Of a DNA stretch of 64,000 nt, positions 57,779 to 64,000 are shown piece by piece. The notes under the pieces are model-generated. The model did no database searches and was not told the DNA's origin. It saw only the letters and a program-made list of their open reading frames with translations. The translations under genes and the position numbers were made by a program. The stretch is taken from positions 124,001 through 188,000 of the forward strand of contig NZ_JADWYK010000007.1 in NCBI RefSeq assembly GCF_015773195.1, in the 5' to 3' direction. Numbering within the stretch: position 1 is the stretch's first letter; every line of letters starts with the position of its first letter. Source of the DNA: Hymenobacter guriensis. Its GTDB lineage: Bacteria > Bacteroidota > Bacteroidia > Cytophagales > Hymenobacteraceae.

Positions 57779-59905
57779 TTAGAAGAAGCGTGGGCGGTTG
57801 TCTTCCACGCTGGCGTCTTTCTTCACGGCTTCGTAGATGGCGCCGTCGAGGCGGGAGGAGCGCTGCTGCACCAGCTGGCGCTTAATGGCCTGCACATCCA
57901 CGGCAGCCTGCTCCTTGTTGATGTTTTCGAGCTGTACCACCAGTACGCCTTGCTCACCCTGAATGGGGGCCGACTTCTGGCCGGGCTTCAGGCCGAAAAT
58001 TTTGCCCACGGCCACTGGCTCATTGCCGATGCCCGGAATCATGCCGGCACCCATGGCAATGTTCTGGGCCTGGTTTACCTGGGCACCATTGCCGTAAGCG
58101 GCAGCCAACTGCTCCAGCGTGCCGGTTTTGCCCTGGAGCTTGGCCATGATCTGCTTGGCTTTCTCTTCGTTGCGCACCAGCGCGGTCAACTCGGGCTTGA
58201 TGCTGGCCACATCGGCAACGCCTTTCTCGCGGGAACCGGTAACTACTGCCAGCACGTACTGGTCACCGATTTCAAACACGTCCGAAACGTCGCCCACTTC
58301 GGTTTTCTTGCCGTTGTTGTAGTAAGACCAGCGCACCAGCTCGCGGGCACCCTGCAGGGTATTCACGGTTTGGGCACCTTTGTCGAGGCCCTTGGCTTCC
58401 TGCTTCTGCAGGGTCTTGTCGGCGGCTACAGCAGCGCGGAACGACTCCAGGTCGGTGGCTTTGCCTTTCAGCTCCTGCGCCTTGGCGTAAGCCATTTCGC
58501 GGGTGCTTTCGGAAGGGGCAATGCTTTTCTGCACGGCGGCCACCTGGTAGGTTTGGGTGGTTTTGGGGGCCGTCACCTTCAGGATGTGGTAGCCGAAGGA
58601 GGTTTCAACCAGGTTGGGCAGCAGGCCGGCCGAGGTAGCGCCAAACACGGCCTTTTCGAACTCGGGCACCATACGACCCTGCGTAAACCAGCCCAGGTCG
58701 CCGCCGGTAGCGGTGGTGCCATCCGAGCCGAACTGACGAGCCATAGCGGCGAAGTCAGCTCCCCCTTTGATTTTGTTGAGCAGGTCCTGCGCTTTGACTT
58801 TAGCCGCAGCTTTGGCTTCCGGCGTTTCGGCCGTGGGCTTGATGAGGATGTGGCTGGCGCGGGCAGCGGGCTGCGTGCCAGCTTTCTGGCCGGTTACCTT
58901 AAACAGGCTGTAGGTGCCGTTTTCGGCGTAGGGGCCGTACACTTTGCCCACTGTGAGGGGGAAGTTCTGGCGCAGCTTCTCGGGCAGGTCAGCCGGCGAG
59001 AGGAAGCGGCCGTTGTAGGGGAACTCGGGGTCGGAATTCAGCTTTACGAACAGGGAGTCGTTCGGGGCCGAGGCGAACTGCTGGGCCAGCTGGTTGATGG
59101 TGGTTTTCACCGCCGTGCTGTCTTCCACCGAGGCCGTTACCGGAATAGTCACGTACTCAATATTGCGGCCTTCCTCTACTTTATACTGGTCTTTGTGCGC
59201 GTCGAGGTAGGCTTGCAGCTGGGCGTCGCTCACCTTCACGGCCGAGTCCGAAATGGAGAAGTACGGCACCAGCAGGTAGCGGATGTTGGCGCGGGTGTTG
59301 ATGTCCTCGGCGTAGCGCTTGGCCTCCGCCGTCGTCACGTAGGTCGAGAGCTTGATGAGGTTGTTGTACTTGTTGCCGAGGCGGTCGGGGCCCAGGTTGG
59401 CTTCGAAGGAATACCACGCATCCTGCGCCTGGGGCGGCAGCTTGTCGAGGTTCTTCAGGTACTCAATCACGCGGGTGCGGTCGAACTGCCCGGTCTTGGG
59501 GTCGGTGAAAGCTTGGCGGATGCTAGGGTGAATGTTCTTGCCCTGCACCATGTCGGTCAGCTCGTCGTCCGAAACCTTCAGGCCGAGCTTATCAAACTCC
59601 TTCTGGAAGGCAATGCGGTAGAGAATCTTGTTCCAGGCCTGCTCACGCAGGTAGCCCATCGTGTTTTCGTCGGGCTGGCGCTGGTTCTGGGAAATGAAGG
59701 CCTGTTTGGTTTCCTCCAGTACGCGCTGGTACTCGTCGTACTCCACTTTTTCGCCGGCCACTTCGCCTACTACCGTATCGTTGCTGTTGAAAAGGCGGTT
59801 TTTACCCCCGATAAGGTCGCCACCAACGATAAAGAGCAGCATCCCGATGGCAACCGTGCCGACTGCCCAGCCCGATTTTTCCCGGATTGTGTTAATTAAT
59901 GCCAT
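57779..59905 (-). CDS. PpiD/SurA-like peptidyl-prolyl isomerase
   Basis: A 708-residue membrane-anchored chaperone. Residues 1-30 contain one inner-membrane helix (WAVGTVAIGMLLFIVGGDLIGG). A SurA_N-type helical domain follows (about 45-240). A parvulin domain starts at ASHILIKPTAE (about 345), with FAAMARQFGSDGTTATGGDLGWF near 385. A second, degenerate parvulin-like region extends to the C terminus. It probably assists folding of outer-membrane proteins in the periplasm. The symbol ppiD is by domain architecture only, so I leave it blank. Confidence 0.93.
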   Translation of the reverse strand: MALINTIREKSGWAVGTVAIGMLLFIVGGDLIGGKNRLFNSNDTVVGEVAGEKVEYDEYQRVLEETKQAFISQNQRQPDENTMGYLREQAWNKILYRIAFQKEFDKLGLKVSDDELTDMVQGKNIHPSIRQAFTDPKTGQFDRTRVIEYLKNLDKLPPQAQDAWYSFEANLGPDRLGNKYNNLIKLSTYVTTAEAKRYAEDINTRANIRYLLVPYFSISDSAVKVSDAQLQAYLDAHKDQYKVEEGRNIEYVTIPVTASVEDSTAVKTTINQLAQQFASAPNDSLFVKLNSDPEFPYNGRFLSPADLPEKLRQNFPLTVGKVYGPYAENGTYSLFKVTGQKAGTQPAARASHILIKPTAETPEAKAAAKVKAQDLLNKIKGGADFAAMARQFGSDGTTATGGDLGWFTQGRMVPEFEKAVFGATSAGLLPNLVETSFGYHILKVTAPKTTQTYQVAAVQKSIAPSESTREMAYAKAQELKGKATDLESFRAAVAADKTLQKQEAKGLDKGAQTVNTLQGARELVRWSYYNNGKKTEVGDVSDVFEIGDQYVLAVVTGSREKGVADVASIKPELTALVRNEEKAKQIMAKLQGKTGTLEQLAAAYGNGAQVNQAQNIAMGAGMIPGIGNEPVAVGKIFGLKPGQKSAPIQGEQGVLVVQLENINKEQAAVDVQAIKRQLVQQRSSRLDGAIYEAVKKDASVEDNRPRFF

Positions 59906-59945
59906 TTATTTGAAAAAAAGCGCGGTATGAAAAGTGGAAAGAGGC

Positions 59946-59977
59946 GCAAAATAACCAGAATCCCCCGGACATTCAAA
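59946..59977 (-). promoter_or_regulatory. Promoter of ppiD-like gene
   Basis: Minus strand: TTTG at 59977-59974, a 20-nt spacer, and TTATTTTG at 59953-59946 (one mismatch). The leader is about 35 nt. It sits directly behind a terminator hairpin at 59981-60013. Confidence 0.75.
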
Positions 59978-59980
59978 GGA

Positions 59981-60013
59981 CTGGCCCCCGCGCCGGCAAG
60001 GTACGGGGGCCAG
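59981..60013 (-). terminator. Terminator upstream of ppiD promoter
   Basis: A 10-bp perfect stem CTGGCCCCCG (59981-59990) with 60004-60013. It separates the 89-codon gene from the ppiD unit. The T run is short. Confidence 0.75.
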
Positions 60014-60037
60014 ATCGGGTAAAAGCGTCAGCAGAAC

Positions 60038-60307
60038 CTACTTGCGTTTGGCTTGCTTGGGGTTGGTATTACCCCGTCCTGGCTTGCGGGCAGCTACGGG
60101 TTTGGCGGGCTCCACCGGCGCCTGGCTGCGGCCCAGGTAGCGGTACAGCATCAGCAGGCTGAACGAGGTCATAAACAGCCAGTAATTGTCCCGCAAGGCA
60201 TTTTTATCGTTCTGCAGCAGCGTCTGGTACGTGCCGATAACGAACGCACACACGGCTAGCGAGAACAGCACGGTGCGGGCCAACGAACGGTCGAAGCGGA
60301 TAGGCAT
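60038..60307 (-). CDS. Small two-helix membrane protein with basic tail
   Basis: An 89-residue protein with two transmembrane helices (about 10-29 and 42-57) and a C-terminal tail rich in Ala, Pro, Lys and Arg. The gene lies between lptC and ppiD in the same direction. I cannot assign a family; the location suggests an envelope role. Confidence 0.75.
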   Translation of the reverse strand: MPIRFDRSLARTVLFSLAVCAFVIGTYQTLLQNDKNALRDNYWLFMTSFSLLMLYRYLGRSQAPVEPAKPVAARKPGRGNTNPKQAKRK

Positions 60308-60358
60308 ATGAAGAGTGACTTACAGTAATTTGGCTGAAAAACCAGTTGTTATTTCTCA

Positions 60359-60922
60359 TTACTTACCCTGCTGCACAGTGAAAACACCTGTGGGATTGAG
60401 GATTCTGTACCAAGAAAATTCCTGGTTGGCTTTCAGCCCGAAACCGGTCAGCACTTCGGTATCGGTTTCTACCCGCACGGCGGTTTCTTTGGCGGTATAG
60501 ATGGTGCCTTTTTGCTGGTTGAAAAACAGCTCCTCGGTATCGAGCTCCTGGTGCTTTTCCTCGTTGCGCACCTTCACATTGCCCCGTATGATGTACAGGT
60601 TCTGGGCCTTGTCGTACTTGCCGTAGTTGCCCTCCAGCGTGTTGATGACGCGCGTGCCATTATCGCCGTAGAAAACAACCTTCATGCTTTTCGGAAACAC
60701 CATGTCGCTGTTTTCAAACTGCTGCTGCAACGGAGCAGTAAGCTTGATCTGCAGCTTGGCCGAGTCGCTGTACAGGATAAGCACGTTGGTACTTTCCGAC
60801 AGGGGCCCTTTGTAGGTAACCGTTTTCTGCGTTTGGTCGGCCGGCTTGGTTTCGCACGCGGCTACCAACCCCATAAGGGTTAGGCTCAGGCCTACGTGGC
60901 GCCAGGTGGTGCGGCTGCTCAT
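60359..60922 (-). CDS. lptC: LPS export protein LptC
   Basis: A 187-residue protein with an N-terminal signal/anchor segment and a lipobox-like end (LTLMGLVAACE, Cys about 23), so it may be a lipoprotein rather than the usual single-pass protein. The remainder is a beta-jellyroll with LptC-type strands (KAQNLYIIRGNVKVRNEEKHQELDTEELFFNQQKGTIYT). LptC receives LPS from LptBFG on the periplasmic side. It follows the outer-membrane protein gene by 9 nt. Confidence 0.87.
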   Translation of the reverse strand: MSSRTTWRHVGLSLTLMGLVAACETKPADQTQKTVTYKGPLSESTNVLILYSDSAKLQIKLTAPLQQQFENSDMVFPKSMKVVFYGDNGTRVINTLEGNYGKYDKAQNLYIIRGNVKVRNEEKHQELDTEELFFNQQKGTIYTAKETAVRVETDTEVLTGFGLKANQEFSWYRILNPTGVFTVQQGK

Positions 60923-60931
60923 AGCGCGTTA

Positions 60932-62257
60932 CTACTCCAGACGACGCTTGATAAACCAGCGGTTGTTGAGTGAGAAGCCCAACTGCGCCCGCATGTATTT
61001 TTCCTGGATGTTGCCGTTGGGCAGCTCACTGCTGGCGTCGGTGTTGCCGCGCATGCCCACGGCAAACGACAGGTTCACGCCCGCCGATTCCAGCGGCGAG
61101 GCCGTGGGTACGGGCAGCGTGAAGCCCCAGCTCAGCGCCCGGTCGTAGAGCACCTGGCCGGCGGGGCGGTAGGGCATCTGCTCCACGCTCACGCCCAAGC
61201 GGTAAGTTATGCGCTTGAAGTAGCTGTCCACCGAGGCCGGATCAGGCGTCAGCTCGCCGCCGGCCGCCACCCGAAAGGTATTGTCGAGCTTGGTGGCGTT
61301 GAAGGTGTTGAAGTTGGTAAAATCACCCCACTTTGTTTGCGCGGCATCCACCGAAACCGACCAGCTGCGGTTGTTGTCGAGCGAAAGGCCAAACTGCGCG
61401 GAGGCCGGCAGTTTGGCGTAGCCTTCCCGACCCGTCAGTACCACATTGGTTTCAATGATGCGGCCTTCGATGTCCTGCCGTTCTAGCGCCTGATCATGGG
61501 TGCCGTCGAGCTTGGAGGAGAAGCCGTAGGTGCCGCCCGCGTTTAGGTTCAGCTTGTCGTTCAGCGGCACGCGGTAGTGGCCGCCCACCCGAAAGGTGAA
61601 ATCGGAGTAGTACAGATGGTCCCGCACTACGGTGGTGGTGGCATTTTCAACCCCGGTTGCTTCGGAGTACAAGGTCGACTTCGCGTCGTGGTCGATACTG
61701 CCAAACGTGTAGCCAGCCGTGAGGCCCAGCGACAAACCCTTGGCTACGCGTATGCCTGTGGCGGCGTACACCTGGGTCAGGCCACCCTGGCCTTCATACT
61801 CTTTGATGGAGCGCAGGCTTTCGTCGCCCACTACGGGTTCCGTCAGCTGGTTGGCATAATCAACGGACGAATAGGGCCGCAGGCCGATGGACACGGCCAT
61901 GCGCTTGGAAATAGGCAAGGCCAGCGCCAGGTACGAGAGGTTGGCGCTGCCGTCTTTCTGCGAGGCCTGCTGGTTGCTGATTTCCTTGTACTGCCCCGTC
62001 ACCCCGATTTCGAAGGTAGTGCGCGAGGTGTAGTACAGCAGCGCCGGGTTCAGGTCATTGATGTGCTGCCCATCGGGCGCCGACAGGCCAGCGCCTCCCA
62101 TACCCTGCTGCCGGATGCCGCCCGCCGTAGCCGACGCGTCACCCAGGCCCAGGCGCGAATAAGGAGAGTTGCCGAGGCCCTGACCGTAGGTGCGGGAGGA
62201 AACGAAACCGCCCAATAGCGCCAGACCCAATAAGCCGGCGAATGATTTAGTTGACAT
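60932..62257 (-). CDS. FadL-type outer-membrane protein
   Basis: A 441-residue beta-barrel protein with a signal peptide (MSTKSFAGLLGLALLGGFVSSRTYG) and a motif near residue 30 (GLGNSPYSRLGLGDASA) common to Bacteroidota homologues. Many amphipathic strands follow, ending in LGFSLNNRWFIKRRLE. It resembles long-chain-fatty-acid-transport-like barrels, but the substrate is unknown. The start overlaps the end of coaX by 11 nt, and lptC follows 9 nt behind: a tight envelope-CoA operon. Confidence 0.85.
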   Translation of the reverse strand: MSTKSFAGLLGLALLGGFVSSRTYGQGLGNSPYSRLGLGDASATAGGIRQQGMGGAGLSAPDGQHINDLNPALLYYTSRTTFEIGVTGQYKEISNQQASQKDGSANLSYLALALPISKRMAVSIGLRPYSSVDYANQLTEPVVGDESLRSIKEYEGQGGLTQVYAATGIRVAKGLSLGLTAGYTFGSIDHDAKSTLYSEATGVENATTTVVRDHLYYSDFTFRVGGHYRVPLNDKLNLNAGGTYGFSSKLDGTHDQALERQDIEGRIIETNVVLTGREGYAKLPASAQFGLSLDNNRSWSVSVDAAQTKWGDFTNFNTFNATKLDNTFRVAAGGELTPDPASVDSYFKRITYRLGVSVEQMPYRPAGQVLYDRALSWGFTLPVPTASPLESAGVNLSFAVGMRGNTDASSELPNGNIQEKYMRAQLGFSLNNRWFIKRRLE

Positions 62258-62990
62258 TATGCACCTGAATTCGGTGAAGCCCGAGCAGAATCAGCTCAGG
62301 TACTACAAAGATGCGGCCTTTCAGCCGCGGTTCAAAGAAAGGCGCGTCGCCCCCGGTCAGCACCACGGCCAGCTCCGGGTACAGCTCCCGGTACTCGGCT
62401 ATGAGGCCGTTCACCTCGGCTGCCGCTCCGTTGAGCACCCCGCTTGCTATGGCACTGTGCGTATCGTTGCCCGTGAGCGACACGGGCGCTTGCACATCGG
62501 CCGGTACAGCCAGCAACGGTAAGCGTCCGGTAAAGGTATGCAAGGCCTGGAAACGCAGCCGTAGGCCCGGTGCAATGCTGCCGCCCCGGAATGTAGGCCC
62601 CGCCTCCACCAAGTCGCACTTGATGGCCGTGCCGGCATCCACGATCAGCACGTTCTGGCCTGGAAAGCGGGCGGCCGCACCCACGGCGGCGGCCAGCCGG
62701 TCGGCGCCCAAAGTGTGCGGGGTAGCGTAGCCGTTGTGCAACGGCACGGGCGTGGCAGCCGGGTCGAGCCCTACTACCACGCCCTGCGTGAATGGTTGCA
62801 ACCTGGCTACCCAGTCCTGCACCGGCTGAGCCGCTACCGTGGCCACAATGGTGTGGCGCGGTTGCAGCCGAGCGGCGGCGGCCAATACCTGTTCTACCGT
62901 AAGCCCCGCCGCCTGCTCTACCAGCTCTCCATCAACAAAGCACCCCAGCTTGCTGGAGGTATTGCCGATGTCGAGGGTGAGGTAGCACAT
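62247..62990 (-). CDS. coaX: Type III pantothenate kinase
   Basis: CoaX phosphorylates pantothenate, the first step of CoA synthesis; type III enzymes are insensitive to CoA feedback. The 247-residue protein carries the acetate-kinase-like motif TLDIGNTSSKLGCF (about 4-17), HTLGADRLAAAVGA with the catalytic aspartate in GADR (about 105), DAGTAIKCDLVE (about 125) and FRGGSIAPGL. With panC, panD and coaE also present, four CoA genes lie in this window. Confidence 0.95.
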   Translation of the reverse strand: MCYLTLDIGNTSSKLGCFVDGELVEQAAGLTVEQVLAAAARLQPRHTIVATVAAQPVQDWVARLQPFTQGVVVGLDPAATPVPLHNGYATPHTLGADRLAAAVGAAARFPGQNVLIVDAGTAIKCDLVEAGPTFRGGSIAPGLRLRFQALHTFTGRLPLLAVPADVQAPVSLTGNDTHSAIASGVLNGAAAEVNGLIAEYRELYPELAVVLTGGDAPFFEPRLKGRIFVVPELILLGLHRIQVHNVN

Positions 62991-63040
62991 GCGCCGCTTG
63001 CTTTTTTACAGGAGCCGGCCCGGGCAGGCCGCGTTGCCTG

Positions 63041-64000
63041 CTACATGAAATATTTCAGGCGAATAACTTCCTTCTCGTTCAGGAAGCGCCATTTGCCCCG
63101 GGGCAGGTCCTTCTTGGTGAGGCCCGCATACTGCACGCGGTCCAGCGTTACTACATCGTAGCCCAGGTGCTCGAAGATGCGGCGCACGATGCGGTTGCGG
63201 CCGATGTGCAACTCTACCCCCACGAAATGCGCATTGCCGGCCACTACGGCCACGTCGTCAACTTCGGCTTTCCCGTCTTCCAGCTGCAGGCCTTCCGTAA
63301 TCTGGCGCAGGTGCTCCTCCGTCAGCGGCTTGTCCAGCTCAACCTGATAGATTTTCTTGTTTTTGTGCGAGGGGTGCGAAAGTTTCTGCGCCACTTCCCC
63401 ATCGTTGGTGAACAGCAACAGACCCGTGGTGTTGCGGTCGAGGCGGCCTACCGGGAAGATGCGCTCCTTCGAGGCATTAGCTACCAGCTCCATCACGGTA
63501 CGGCGGCCTTCGGGGTCTTCGGTGGTGGTGATGAAGTCCTTGGGCTTGTTCAGCAGCACGTACACCAGCTTTTCGCGGTTGAGGTTGGTTTTACCGTACT
63601 GCACCGTATCGGAAGGCTGAACTTTGTAGCCCATTTCCGTCACTACCTCGCCATTCACCCGGATTTCACCGGCCGCAATCAGCGAATCGGCCTCCCGGCG
63701 GGAGCAGATGCCCGCATTGGCAATGTAGCGGTTCAAACGGGTCAGTTCCTCGGCGGGCTCTTCGTCGCGGCGGCGCTTGTTGCCCCGGCTTTTGTCTTCC
63801 TCGTAGTACTTCAGGTTTTTGTAGTCGGGAGCTTCGCCGGCTACTTCCCCATACTTGCGCTTGCCTGCCTGATTGGAATCCGCGTCGCGGCCAGTGCGCT
63901 TGTTGATGGTACGCTCCGGCCGGTCGCCGTACGGGCGGGCCTCCCGCTTGTCGGCTCCAAAAGAGCCGGGGCGGCTGGTGCGCTTCTCGCCGAAGCTGCC
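63041..64000 (-). CDS. 23S rRNA pseudouridine synthase RluB-like, N terminus outside the window
   Basis: The gene runs off the right edge; 319 residues are visible. The catalytic part has an S4 RNA-binding domain (LNRYIANAGICSRREADSLIAAGEIRVNG), then RSUA-type motifs including the catalytic aspartate in VGRLDRNTTGLLLFTNDG. The C terminus is GKWRFLNEKEVIRLKYFM. Before it, in frame with no stop from 64000 to 63737, lies an 88-residue Arg/Lys/Gly-rich stretch with repeated SFG-x(3)-KR units. The 63736 codon sometimes taken as start is TTG (leucine), so the real start lies beyond the window. Confidence 0.9.
   Translation of the reverse strand, partial: GSFGEKRTSRPGSFGADKREARPYGDRPERTINKRTGRDADSNQAGKRKYGEVAGEAPDYKNLKYYEEDKSRGNKRRRDEEPAEELTRLNRYIANAGICSRREADSLIAAGEIRVNGEVVTEMGYKVQPSDTVQYGKTNLNREKLVYVLLNKPKDFITTTEDPEGRRTVMELVANASKERIFPVGRLDRNTTGLLLFTNDGEVAQKLSHPSHKNKKIYQVELDKPLTEEHLRQITEGLQLEDGKAEVDDVAVVAGNAHFVGVELHIGRNRIVRRIFEHLGYDVVTLDRVQYAGLTKKDLPRGKWRFLNEKEVIRLKYFM

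Noticed and set aside
57950..59899. 649-codon plus-strand frame opposite ppiD
   Set aside because: It is an antisense shadow of a well-supported gene; high GC makes long empty frames common here. Its product shows no domain.

Overview
The window is GC-rich chromosomal DNA of a member of the Bacteroidota, most likely Cytophagales and close to Hymenobacter. The evidence is in the sequence: promoters of the Bacteroidota type (TTTG or TTG, about 20 nt, then TAnnTTTG), weak Shine-Dalgarno signals, Bacteroidota-specific families (DUF1573, DUF4270, DUF4293, DUF4476, YbbR-like, stand-alone GT5 glycogen-synthase domain, a PorE-like OmpA lipoprotein, a type IX secretion C-terminal domain) and long basic extensions on NusB and RluB. 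The genus is an inference.

Layout. 1-8.6 kb: tRNA-Val and a GNAT-like gene, then a leftward block coaE, ybbR, yajC, DUF1573, NAD-isocitrate dehydrogenase, ytxH, nusB and a leucine-type dehydrogenase. 8.6-19.1 kb: a possible structured RNA, two ABC half-transporters, two tRNA-Pro, truA, thiolase and small envelope genes. 19.1-25.9 kb: two palindromic elements, DUF4476 protein, PorE-like lipoprotein and a two-gene iron-sulfur electron-transfer unit. 26-36 kb: tRNA-Phe, fatty-acid desaturase, FAD/Rieske oxidoreductase, DnaJ-TPR protein, an envelope operon ending in the glyceryl-phosphate prenyltransferase, an AraC regulator, acyl-CoA dehydrogenase and YugP-type peptidase. 36-47 kb: heptose-phosphate nucleotidyltransferase, UPF0104 membrane protein, panD and panC, GT5 domain, DUF4270 lipoprotein, glmS, RidA, pentapeptide protein and gltX. 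47-64 kb: AIM24-like protein, GH3-family protein, lptB, M61 peptidase, recJ, TPR protein, PpiD-like chaperone, lptC, outer-membrane protein, coaX and the start-less rluB-like gene that runs off the right edge.

How the genes fit together. Most are housekeeping genes. CoA synthesis is well covered (panC, panD, coaX, coaE), and envelope building recurs (lptB, lptC, ppiD, yajC, glmS, the heptose enzyme, several lipoproteins and barrels). No prophage, insertion sequence, CRISPR array or recognised defence system was seen.

The most unusual feature is not a gene. About a dozen gene junctions carry long palindromes whose arms are built from short degenerate words of fixed length (7, 8 or 9 nt). Each junction has its own word. 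Arms often start at, or run into, a stop codon, and in two cases the two arms differ by exactly one 7-nt word. They exist beside normal hairpin-plus-T-tract terminators and look like a separate class of element.
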